Source: an uncultured Lachnospiraceae bacterium (lineage in GTDB: Bacteria > Bacillota > Clostridia > Lachnospirales > Lachnospiraceae). Taken from it: a DNA stretch of 12,420 bases. The stretch lies in the NCBI GenBank assembly GCA_947174725.1, contig CAMWKA010000022.1, positions 1-12,420 of the forward strand. The letters are read 5' to 3'. Positions 1 through 6,249 of the stretch are shown here, piece by piece (position 1 is the first letter of the stretch; each line of letters opens with the position of its first letter). A model generated the notes under the pieces. The model was not told the origin of the DNA and did not search any database. It was given only the letters and a program-made list of their open reading frames with translations. The position numbers and the translations under genes were made by a program.

Positions 1-19
1 AAGCAAGGAGGATGCAACA

Positions 20-937
20 GTGAGATTAGTGACACGTTCGGATTTTGATGGTTTGGCATGTGGGGCGCTGCTCCTGGAAGCAGGCATTATAGATAACTGG
101 AAGTTTGCGCATCCCAAGGATCTGCAGGATGGGCTGATACCGGTGGACGAGAACGACTGTCTGGCGAATGTACCTTTTGTGGAAGGCTGCGGTCTGTGGT
201 TTGACCATCATTCCAGTGAGCATGAGAGACAGGAGCTTGCGGGAAAATACAAGGGAGAAAGCCGCATTACGCCTTCATGCGCACGTATTATTTATGATTA
301 TTATGGCGGCAAAGAGCGTTTTTCACATTTTGACGACATGATGGTTGCCGTTGACAAAGTAGATTCCGGCAATCTGACCATTGACGAGATCCAGAACCCA
401 ACCGGCTGGATTCTGGTGGGCTTTTTGATGGATCCCCGTACTGGTCTTGGAAGATGGCGCAATTTCACTATTCCCAATTATAAGCTGATGGAAGAATTGA
501 TGGAATGTTGCCGCACTATGAGTACTGACCAGATTCTTTCGCTTCCTGATGTGGTAGAGCGTATTGAGGTATATCGTGAACAGTCCGAAAAGTTCAAGGA
601 AATGGTAAAAGCGCATACCCGTATTGAAAAGGATGTCATTATCACAGATTTGCGTGGGGTTGACCCCATTTATTCCGGTAACCGTTTTATGATTTACAGT
701 ATGTATCCTGAGCAGAACATCTCCGTATGGATCGTCAGCGGACGCGGCGGCTTAGGATGTTCCTGCGCTGTTGGTTACAGCATCTTAAACCGTACCAGTA
801 ATGTTGATGTAGGTTCCTTAATGTTAAAATATGGCGGCGGCGGACACAAAGCAGTGGGCACCTGCCAGTTTACTGATGAAACGATGGGTACACAGGTTCC
901 TCTTCTTCTGGACGAGATCATCAACTACAAAGCATAA
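20..937 (+). CDS. DHH/DHHA1 family phosphoesterase (exopolyphosphatase-like)
   Basis: A 305-residue protein of the DHH phosphoesterase superfamily, which includes RecJ, NrnA-type oligoribonucleases and PPX-type pyrophosphatases; members hydrolyse phosphodiester or phosphoanhydride bonds using paired Mn/Mg ions. Seen in the sequence: motif SDFDG near residues 7-11 (metal-binding Asp 8 and 10), FDHH at 61-64, a further acidic motif VDKVDSG at 111-117, and the C-terminal DHHA1 substrate-binding signature GGGGH at 272-276. The start is GTG at 20, chosen because AAGGAGGA lies 7 bases upstream. Such proteins are often named exopolyphosphatase-related, but substrate cannot be read from sequence: short oligonucleotides, cyclic dinucleotide products or polyphosphate are all possible. 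It ends at a shared terminator, and no operon partner is visible on its strand in the window. Family call is firm, substrate unknown. Confidence 0.88.
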   Translation: MRLVTRSDFDGLACGALLLEAGIIDNWKFAHPKDLQDGLIPVDENDCLANVPFVEGCGLWFDHHSSEHERQELAGKYKGESRITPSCARIIYDYYGGKERFSHFDDMMVAVDKVDSGNLTIDEIQNPTGWILVGFLMDPRTGLGRWRNFTIPNYKLMEELMECCRTMSTDQILSLPDVVERIEVYREQSEKFKEMVKAHTRIEKDVIITDLRGVDPIYSGNRFMIYSMYPEQNISVWIVSGRGGLGCSCAVGYSILNRTSNVDVGSLMLKYGGGGHKAVGTCQFTDETMGTQVPLLLDEIINYKA

Positions 938-966
938 CAATATCAATACATAAAATATAACGATAC

Positions 967-1013
967 AAAAACGCCCTGCTGACCATCCTGACAGATGACA
1001 GCAGGGTATTTTT
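967..1013. terminator. Bidirectional intrinsic terminator between convergent genes
   Basis: An 8-bp perfect stem (CCCTGCTG at 974-981 with CAGCAGGG at 999-1006) and a 17-base loop. It is flanked by AAAAA on the left (967-971) and TATTTTT on the right (1007-1013), so it has a T-run in either direction. It sits between the stop codons of the rightward DHH gene and the leftward membrane-protein gene and can serve both. Confidence 0.85.
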
Positions 1014-1017
1014 CAAT

Positions 1018-1392
1018 TTAATCCGCTACAGGATGCAGTACTCCCTGAAACCTTCCCATAACGCCTTTAACAACGATACCAAGCCCTAAAATTACCAATG
1101 TGACATTGGAATTGCCCAAAATGGGAAATCTTTTCCAATCAAATACCTGTACAAGAAGACCGATTACCGCGATCACCCCAATAATGCTTCCCACAATAGA
1201 GATCGGATGACCGGGACGCGTCATCAGGAATTTATAGGAATTGGCAGCACAAAAAACCGCGCCGATCACCCCAAGCGTAATTGCTGCGGAACGCGCGCTG
1301 TCAATCCAGAGAAAATGGATACCGGCCAGACCCATCCACACTAAAACAACAGAAATGATCACTTCTGCCATGACAATAGATTTTCCTTCCAT
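1018..1392 (-). CDS. Unknown small four-helix membrane protein
   Basis: A 124-residue hydrophobic protein that I do not recognise. Four probable membrane segments can be seen at about residues 10-30, 35-55, 64-84 and 95-112. The loops are short; the charged patches are RP around 59-60 and DWKR at 85-88 between helices. There is no cleavable signal peptide, cysteine cluster or enzymatic motif. The ATG start is preceded by AAGGAG about 8 bases upstream, which supports real translation, and the stop lies next to a bidirectional terminator, so it has the form of a complete single-gene unit. It is divergent from the asparagine synthetase gene across a 170-base AT-rich gap. No function is proposed. 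Confidence 0.7.
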   Translation of the reverse strand: MEGKSIVMAEVIISVVLVWMGLAGIHFLWIDSARSAAITLGVIGAVFCAANSYKFLMTRPGHPISIVGSIIGVIAVIGLLVQVFDWKRFPILGNSNVTLVILGLGIVVKGVMGRFQGVLHPVAD

Positions 1393-1562
1393 ATCTATCT
1401 GCTCCTTTCTAACAACAATATTTCTGTTATGTTTAGTATGATTTTTTTGTCTTTTTTTATTCCCGTTTAATTTTCCATTTTTTTATATATAAACTTCATT
1501 TCGGCATATCTTCCCTGGCTGCTGCATATGTATGAAAACAAAGAAATGATCTGAGGATACCT
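1393..1562. promoter_or_regulatory. AT-rich divergent intergenic region
   Basis: These 170 bases separate the divergent membrane-protein and asparagine synthetase genes, so promoters for both should lie here. Seen: T-rich tracts at about 1441-1485 and a TATATATAAA stretch near 1484-1493 that could be a -10 region for the rightward gene, but without a convincing -35. No specific sigma factor can be assigned. Confidence 0.4.
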
Positions 1563-3386
1563 ATGAACGGATTTTCCGGATTTTTTGATTATACCTTACA
1601 AAGAGAATACCAAGAAGAATACCTGCAGGATAAACTGAACACCATCAGCGAACCGCTTTGCCGGACCAGCAATGAGCCCGGTGTCTCACTGCACACCGAA
1701 CATTTTGCAGTCATCGGAGCCACCTCCTACCACCTTTGTCTTAAAGATCGCTGCTGCTATATTGCAGTGGACGGTAATGTATTCAACAGGGAAGAACTTC
1801 TTGAACTGTTAAGGATACGCGGCTATGAAGCAAAAGACAGCTGTCTTTCCGAAATCATATTGGTAGGTTTTATGGAATACGGCATAGAATTTATTCAAAA
1901 ATTAAACGGCAATTTCAGCATTGTGATCTTTGACGCACGGCACGAAACGCTTTACCTGTTCCGCGATCATTTCGGGACCAAACCACTCTTTTACACCACA
2001 CAGGACGACTGTATCATCTTTGCTTCCGAGCTGAAATCCCTTCTGGCTTATTCCGAAATCGCACCTGTTGTATCGAAAAATGGCTTAAATGAACTCTTCA
2101 GCATCGGTCCCGCCCATACGCCGGGAAAGACTGTGTTTGACGACATTTATGAAGTAAAGCCTGCCTGCTGTATCTCAGTCAACCGTTATGGCTGCTGCTC
2201 TACGCCTTACTGGTCTCTGCCCTGTACTGCGCATTTTGAAAATTATGAAGCCACCGTGCATCATACGGCAGAACTGTTATCCGGCATTATCAAGGAAGAA
2301 CTTATGCAGGATGAGGATTTTTGCTGTCTGCTTTCCGGCGGAATCGATTCCAGTATTGTCAGCGCGTACCTTGCCAGAGAAATGAAGGAGCGCGGGCAGC
2401 GGCTGGTCACGGTATCCTTTGATTTTGATCAGAATGATAAATATTTCAAAGCATCTTCCTTCCAGCCCTCTCAGGACCGTCCTTATGTAGATGCCATGAT
2501 CAAATTCCTTGGCAGCGAGCATTACTATCTGACTTGCGACCACCAGACGCTTGCGGATATGTTAAAAGATTCCGTACGTTCCCATGACGTTCCCTGCATG
2601 GCAGATGTGGATTCCTCCCTGTTATATTTCTGCGGTAAAGTAAAAGAAATCAAAAATGTTGCATATACCGGAGAATGTGCTGACGAGATTTTCGGCGGTT
2701 ATCCGTGGTTCCACCGTGAAGACCTGCTGCAGGCTGACACCTTCCCCTGGACCGCTGACTGCGCTCCGCGTAAGCAACTGCTAAAAGGCTCTTTCCTGGA
2801 ATTTTTGAACATGGAGGATTATATCAGCGAAACATATCATCAGGCGATACGCGGAATCAGTGTGTTACCGGATGAATCACCGACCGATGCCTGTAGACGC
2901 CGTTATACCTACTTAACGATCCATTGGTTTATGCAAACGCTCCTGACCCGCATGGATCGCTGCGCCCGTTCCACCGGACTGACGGCAAGAATTCCCTTTG
3001 CCGACCGAAGGCTGGCGGAATATGTCTATAACGCGCCATGGAACATGAAAGCACGGAACGGACTGGTCAAATCACTGCTGCGTCAGTCTGCGGAATATCT
3101 TCTTCCCAGACAGATCCTTCTGCGCAAAAAGAGTCCGTTTCCCAAAACTTACAATCCCTATTATGAAAAATTACTGTCCGACATGTTATCGGAAGTGGTC
3201 AAAGACAGCGAATCGCCGCTGCACGATTTTCTAGATATGGAAGCGCTGCAGCAGTTTCTTGCCAACCCGAAGGACTATGGCGCGCCCTGGTATGGCCAGT
3301 TAATGTGTGGTCCCCAGATGATGGCGTACTTGTTGCAGATCGATTTCTGGATCCGCGAGTACCAGATCGATATACGCCTGTCCTGA
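1563..3386 (+). CDS. Asparagine synthetase B homologue with degenerate glutaminase domain
   Basis: A 607-residue protein with the two-domain layout of glutamine-dependent asparagine synthetase (AsnB), which makes asparagine from aspartate, ATP and glutamine-derived ammonia. The C-terminal synthetase half looks intact: PP-loop SGGIDSS at 258-264, ECADEIFGGY at 371-380, and RIPFADRRLAEY at 476-487. The N-terminal Ntn half keeps its fold-level landmarks (LNGNFSI at 114-120, FRDHFGTKPLFY at 133-144) but lacks the catalytic residues. It begins M-N-G-F where AsnB has M-C-G, the NGE motif reads DGN (70-72), the RRLSIID-type arginine is missing near 45-50, and the SDTE motif reads CLSE (94-97). The ATG at 1563 is the only sensible start; the SD is modest (GAGG). 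Free ammonia, or an amine on another substrate, may replace glutamine. Length and the SIGPAHTPG region resemble Bacillus AsnO-type enzymes. No gene symbol is given because activity is uncertain. Confidence 0.88.
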   Translation: MNGFSGFFDYTLQREYQEEYLQDKLNTISEPLCRTSNEPGVSLHTEHFAVIGATSYHLCLKDRCCYIAVDGNVFNREELLELLRIRGYEAKDSCLSEIILVGFMEYGIEFIQKLNGNFSIVIFDARHETLYLFRDHFGTKPLFYTTQDDCIIFASELKSLLAYSEIAPVVSKNGLNELFSIGPAHTPGKTVFDDIYEVKPACCISVNRYGCCSTPYWSLPCTAHFENYEATVHHTAELLSGIIKEELMQDEDFCCLLSGGIDSSIVSAYLAREMKERGQRLVTVSFDFDQNDKYFKASSFQPSQDRPYVDAMIKFLGSEHYYLTCDHQTLADMLKDSVRSHDVPCMADVDSSLLYFCGKVKEIKNVAYTGECADEIFGGYPWFHREDLLQADTFPWTADCAPRKQLLKGSFLEFLNMEDYISETYHQAIRGISVLPDESPTDACRRRYTYLTIHWFMQTLLTRMDRCARSTGLTARIPFADRRLAEYVYNAPWNMKARNGLVKSLLRQSAEYLLPRQILLRKKSPFPKTYNPYYEKLLSDMLSEVVKDSESPLHDFLDMEALQQFLANPKDYGAPWYGQLMCGPQMMAYLLQIDFWIREYQIDIRLS

Positions 3387-3459
3387 CCTTATTTTAAAAC
3401 AGATACACGGAAAACTTTTACTGATATGATGGATAAAAGAAACATTTGAAAACATATGT

Positions 3460-3491
3460 AACTGTCCGGTCATCCCGGGCAGTTTCTTTTT
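3460..3491 (+). terminator. Intrinsic terminator of the asparagine synthetase gene
   Basis: A 10-bp stem (AACTGTCCGG at 3460-3469, CCGGGCAGTT at 3475-3484, one G-T wobble) with a 5-base loop, followed by TCTTTTT. It lies about 75 bases after the asparagine synthetase stop. The leftward spoVFB transcript also meets the stem, but the following T-run in that direction is weak. Confidence 0.85.
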
Positions 3492-3554
3492 ACAGCGGCA
3501 CGATTACCGGCTGGATCTGCATTTTTACAATGGCACAATCACAGGCTGGATCTG
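3487..3554 (-). repeat. Duplicated 3' end of spoVFB (period 35, synonymous divergence)
   Basis: Two 33-base copies at 3487-3519 and 3522-3554 match at 28 of 33 positions. On the minus strand the right copy is the true end of spoVFB, encoding Q-I-Q-P-V-I-V-P-L-stop. The left copy, just beyond that stop, encodes the same nine residues and stop. All five differences are synonymous (CCT/CCG, GTG/GTA, ATT/ATC, CCA/CCG, TTG/CTG). The 35-base period puts the left copy in another frame, so it is a remnant and not a C-terminal extension. Confidence 0.85.
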
Positions 3555-4109
3555 TCTGCCTTCCAACGCCGCCAGGATCGTATCCCCGATCAGATCGACT
3601 TTCGCAATCATGGAATTGGGCTTCTTAACGCAATCATCCTGTCCAAACGGCACAAAATAAATATTTTTCATTGCCATCAGCGCGCCGATATTTTTAAAAT
3701 TGATTCCCAGTGCATCATTGGTCGAAACGCTTATGACTAACGGCTTCCCATTTCGCAGATGAGCCTTGGCTGCCATCAGGACTGCCGTATCGGTAATGCC
3801 GTTGCAAAGTTTTGCCAGCGTATTGCCGGTGCATGGAGCGATCACCAGCACATCCAGATATGCCTTCGGACCGATCGGTTCCGCCTCCTGTATGGTAAAG
3901 ATCCCCTGATTGCCTGTGATATTCTGTATCCGCTCACGATATTCCGCCGCCTTCCAGAAACGGTTATCCAGTTCCGCCGCATGATCGGAAAAGATCGGGA
4001 TCAGATTTGCACCTTTCTCCTTTAGTGCTTCGATTTCTTTTAAAACTTTATCAAACGTACAAAAAGAACCTGTAATGGCAATCCCCACAGTGCACTCTGA
4101 TAATTTCAT
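3525..4109 (-). CDS. spoVFB: Dipicolinate synthase subunit B (flavoprotein family)
   Basis: A 194-residue subunit (also called DpaB) of dipicolinate synthase. With subunit A it converts the lysine-pathway intermediate dihydroxy-tetrahydrodipicolinate to dipicolinic acid in the mother cell during late sporulation. The protein is flavoprotein-like: a first beta strand and loop GIAITGSFCTF at 9-19, then APCTGNTLAKL at 91-101, and a conserved STNDALG segment at about 129-135. Length fits the family (about 200). The start ATG has AAGGAAGGGG upstream at slightly long spacing. It follows spoVFA by 40 bases with no terminator between, so the two are almost certainly cotranscribed. Its 3' end is duplicated just downstream (3487-3519). 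Unlike Bacillus, no asd or dapG gene follows. Confidence 0.93.
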   Translation of the reverse strand: MKLSECTVGIAITGSFCTFDKVLKEIEALKEKGANLIPIFSDHAAELDNRFWKAAEYRERIQNITGNQGIFTIQEAEPIGPKAYLDVLVIAPCTGNTLAKLCNGITDTAVLMAAKAHLRNGKPLVISVSTNDALGINFKNIGALMAMKNIYFVPFGQDDCVKKPNSMIAKVDLIGDTILAALEGRQIQPVIVPL

Positions 4110-4149
4110 ACCAGCATACCCCTTCCTTTTGATATCCGTTGATGAATTA

Positions 4150-5022
4150 TCATATGCAGTTTTTGGAGAACTGTGACATCAACGCCTCCGCTAAGATTTC
4201 CCCGGATGTCTTCGGGGCATATTTTCCCGGAAGTCCAAGAGAAAGCTTGGCTTTGATCCCTGCGTACCGGCAGTACTCAAAGTCTGTACCGCCCGGCTTG
4301 GACGCAATATCAATGATCACTACGTTAGGATCAAACCGGGACAATACCTGTTCGGTAAGTACTAGTGCCGGTGCCGTATTAAATACATACGTATACTTTT
4401 CCGTCTGCCCATCACCGCGTCCAAACATCTCTCTGACTTCGTAACCCATAGCGCGCGCTTTTGTGCGGCTGACCACATTTCGTGCCATCACGGTCACTTT
4501 TGCCTGCAGTCCCTTTAACTTATCTGCCAGAACACTTCCGCATTTGCCATAACCGATGACAAGACATTCTTTGCCATGGAGCGTTTCCTCGCTAAGCATC
4601 ATCGCTTCCACAACCGCTCCTTCCGCCGTAGCGATGGCATTGCCGATGGTGACGGATTCGTCCTTCATCAGATCATATAAAACCGCTCCCTTTTCCTGGC
4701 ATGTTTTTACAAACTGTTCCGAGAAAAGTCCGCCATAGAGTTTTTGTCCTTCCTTTAAATTTTCATATAACTCCGATAACAGTACCACATCATCAGCCGT
4801 CTCCTGCTTGATCGTCTTACCGTCTACTGATACGGGGATCGGCAATACGATAATGTCCGCCTCTCCTATCTGCTGCTTTAATGCGGTGGTTTTCAAAATC
4901 TCCAGCTTGCCTTTTTCCTTAATGGGCACCCCGTAACAGCATACACCATAACCATTCTTCTGCAACGCTTCCGCAAGATAATACTGCCTGCTGTCACCGC
5001 CCATGACCAAGACCTTTTCCAT
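4150..5022 (-). CDS. spoVFA: Dipicolinate synthase subunit A
   Basis: A 290-residue dehydrogenase-like subunit (DpaA) of dipicolinate synthase, acting with SpoVFB to make spore dipicolinic acid, which gives the core its heat resistance and dehydration. Seen: N-terminal MGGDSRQYYLAEAL at 7-20, the family motif ATAEGAV at 131-137, a Rossmann NAD(P)-binding loop GYGKCG at 157-162, and the C-terminal GLPGKYAPKTSGEIL segment. The open frame continues 29 codons upstream, but the start is placed at 5022 because GGAGGT lies 7 bases before that ATG. The protein then begins MEKVLVMGGD, as in relatives, and the family length is about 290-300. First gene of a two-gene unit with spoVFB. A mother-cell sigma factor (SigK or SigE) promoter is expected, but I could not locate a convincing match upstream. 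Confidence 0.94.
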   Translation of the reverse strand: MEKVLVMGGDSRQYYLAEALQKNGYGVCCYGVPIKEKGKLEILKTTALKQQIGEADIIVLPIPVSVDGKTIKQETADDVVLLSELYENLKEGQKLYGGLFSEQFVKTCQEKGAVLYDLMKDESVTIGNAIATAEGAVVEAMMLSEETLHGKECLVIGYGKCGSVLADKLKGLQAKVTVMARNVVSRTKARAMGYEVREMFGRGDGQTEKYTYVFNTAPALVLTEQVLSRFDPNVVIIDIASKPGGTDFEYCRYAGIKAKLSLGLPGKYAPKTSGEILAEALMSQFSKNCI

Positions 5023-5175
5023 CCGGTTACCTCCATAGATAAATAATATATTAGTGATTGCAAAACCATATCTTATAAAACTCTGGCAATGAAATACATT
5101 CCATAACATTTTATAAGGTTTACATAACTATCTAAGATATATCATTTCTTTGCGGCTAATTAAACTCGCAAACCC

Positions 5176-5210
5176 GCGCTTTCAGCGCTTTTTGTCTGAT
5201 TTCATCAGAC
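5176..5210. repeat. Pair of adjacent small hairpins with TTC loops
   Basis: GCGCT-TTC-AGCGC at 5176-5188 is followed by TTTTT and then GTCTGAT-TTC-ATCAGAC at 5194-5210. Both have a TTC triloop on the plus strand. The first plus T-run resembles a small rightward terminator, although no rightward gene ends here. On the minus strand they lie about 150 bases upstream of spoVFA. Role unknown. Confidence 0.6.
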
Positions 5211-5219
5211 GTTAATACT

Positions 5220-5432
5220 GCAGTGCTAAGCTCGATTCCGCTTTGCTTCATCTCGCTCACGGGCTTCGCCCTATGTTCGCTTGCATGCCCATCCCCGCAG
5301 CGCTTAGCTCGATTCCGCTTTGCTTCATCTCGCTCGCGGGCTTCGCCCTATGTTCGCTTGCATGCCCATCCCCGCAGCGCTTAGCTCGATTCCGCTTTGC
5401 TTCATCTCGCTCGCGGGCTTCGCCCTATGTTC
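5220..5432. repeat. 77-bp tandem repeat, about 2.8 copies
   Basis: Copies start at 5220, 5297 and 5374; the third stops after 59 bases at 5432. Period is exactly 77. Copy 1 differs from copy 2 at only three positions (GCAGTGCTAAG versus GCAGCGCTTAG, and CTCAC versus CTCGC); the compared part of copy 3 matches copy 2. Each unit carries the short hairpin GGGC-TTC-GCCC and the palindrome GCATGC (the latter absent from truncated copy 3). The style (GCGAAGCCCGCGAGCGAGATGAAGC on the minus strand, in part) resembles dispersed intergenic repeats of Lachnospiraceae, which is recollection and not a search result. Open frames across it are judged spurious. Confidence 0.88.
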
Positions 5433-5496
5433 ACGAGTGAAACCATAATGCCGCTAGTAAGCAAGCTTCCTGCGGCATATGGTTTCACTCGCGAAC
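5429..5496. repeat. Large near-perfect inverted repeat (25-bp arms, 17-base loop)
   Basis: The left arm 5429-5454 and right arm 5472-5496 are reverse complements apart from one unpaired base (ATAATG versus CATATG) and one A-C mismatch. The core pairing is CGAGTGAAACCAT with ATGGTTTCACTCG. The 17-base loop is 5455-5471. The first four bases of the left arm coincide with the truncated end of the third 77-bp repeat. No T-run follows on either strand, so it is not an ordinary terminator. Confidence 0.85.
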
Positions 5497-5530
5497 GCAC
5501 TGCTCATTGCTTTCGCGTACACTATAGCAT

Positions 5531-5571
5531 ATGCAAAAACGCCTCCGGCTGCTACCGGAGGCTTCTTGCAT
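5531..5571 (-). terminator. Intrinsic terminator of engB
   Basis: On the minus strand a perfect 8-bp stem, GCCTCCGG (5562-5555) with CCGGAGGC (5548-5541), with a 6-base loop, then C and TTTTT (5539-5535). ATGCAA/TTGCAT at the flanks extends the pairing. It begins a few bases after the engB stop codon and closes the leftward lon-engB unit. Confidence 0.88.
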
Positions 5572-5575
5572 GTCC

Positions 5576-6157
5576 TTATTTATGCTGTTCTATCAATTCG
5601 TAAATCTCGTCCCGTCCCTGCTTCGACAATGCGGAAAACGGAATAATGGTGTTCTCCTTTTTTGCTCCCAGCGTCTGCCGGATCAGCTTCACCTGCTTTT
5701 GAATCTGACTCCTGTTGATCTTATCCAGCTTGGTTGCAATGATCACCGGTTCAAATCCCTGAGCCACAATCCATTCATACATCATTTTGTCATTAGCGGA
5801 CGGCTCATGACGGATATCAATCAGCAAAAAGACCGCCTTTAACTGCTTCGACTGATGCAGATAACGCTCCACCATCTTTCCCCACTTTGCCGTTGTTTCT
5901 TTTCCCACTTTAGCATATCCATATCCGGGAAGATCGACAAAATACAGTTCATGATTAATATTATAGAAATTGATGGTCTGCGTCTTTCCGGGCTGCGAGC
6001 TTGTCTTTGCCAGTGATTTTCTCTGCATCAGAGCATTGATCAGCGATGATTTCCCTACATTGCTCTTCCCCGCGAACGCAAATTCCGCACAGGCATTTTC
6101 CGGCAGCTTACTCGTGATACCGCAGACGGTTTCCAGTTCCACACTTTTGATAATCAT
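5576..6157 (-). CDS. engB: Ribosome biogenesis GTPase EngB (YsxC/YihA)
   Basis: A 193-residue TRAFAC GTPase needed for late assembly of the 50S ribosomal subunit. All G motifs are visible: G1 GKSNVGKSS at 30-38, G2 in PGKTQTINFY at 57-65, G3 DLPGYG at 75-80, G4 TKLDK at 142-146 and G5 SALSKQG at 175-181. The frame stays open 27 codons further upstream, but the ATG at 6157 is chosen. GGAG lies 7 bases upstream, the protein then begins MIIKSVELE as family members do, and length matches the usual 195. The added upstream residues would come from an intergenic hairpin region. Last gene of the leftward block, downstream of lon, an arrangement also found in Bacillus. It ends at a strong terminator. 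Confidence 0.96.
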   Translation of the reverse strand: MIIKSVELETVCGITSKLPENACAEFAFAGKSNVGKSSLINALMQRKSLAKTSSQPGKTQTINFYNINHELYFVDLPGYGYAKVGKETTAKWGKMVERYLHQSKQLKAVFLLIDIRHEPSANDKMMYEWIVAQGFEPVIIATKLDKINRSQIQKQVKLIRQTLGAKKENTIIPFSALSKQGRDEIYELIEQHK

Positions 6158-6170
6158 ACAAGTTCTCCAT

Positions 6171-6243
6171 GCCAGAGCAATTTGAGGCTCTGACTCAAAT
6201 TGCAGATTGGAAAATAAGATATCAATCTTATTTTTCAATCTGC
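6171..6243 (-). promoter_or_regulatory. Two adjoining hairpins in the lon-engB intergenic region
   Basis: Read leftward from lon, hairpin B pairs 6243-6225 with 6220-6202 (19-bp arms, one G-T pair, 4-base loop). Hairpin A pairs 6203-6194 with 6186-6177 (GCAATTTGAG with CTCAAATTGC, 7-base loop). A and B share two bases. A third stem, CAGAGC (6192-6187) with GCTCTG (6178-6173), competes with A. No T-run follows, so this looks like an RNA processing, stability or translation-control element just before the engB ribosome binding site. Function is inferred only. Confidence 0.65.
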
Positions 6244-6249
6244 ACTCTG

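Noticed and set aside
5023..5109. Upstream extension of spoVFA by 29 codons
   Set aside because: The internal ATG at 5022 has GGAGGT at ideal spacing, and the extension has no ribosome binding site and does not fit the family N-terminus.
5023..5160. SigK or SigE promoter for spoVFA
   Set aside because: A mother-cell promoter is expected from biology, but no adequate -10 and -35 pair could be found by eye, so none is claimed.
5220..5432. CRISPR array
   Set aside because: The 77-base units are directly abutting and nearly identical with no unique spacers, and no cas genes are present.
5455..5471. Invertible DNA switch between the hairpin arms
   Set aside because: The enclosed segment is only 17 bases, carries no promoter, and no recombinase gene is nearby; a simple hairpin explains it better.
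5243..5603. Two rightward open frames of 65 and 68 codons across the tandem repeats
   Set aside because: They run over the 77-bp repeats, hairpin and engB terminator, have no ribosome binding site, and give repetitive Arg/Ser/Ala-rich products typical of repeat DNA read by chance.
6158..6238. Upstream extension of engB by 27 codons
   Set aside because: It would be encoded by the intergenic hairpins and lacks a ribosome binding site; the ATG at 6157 has one and gives the standard length.
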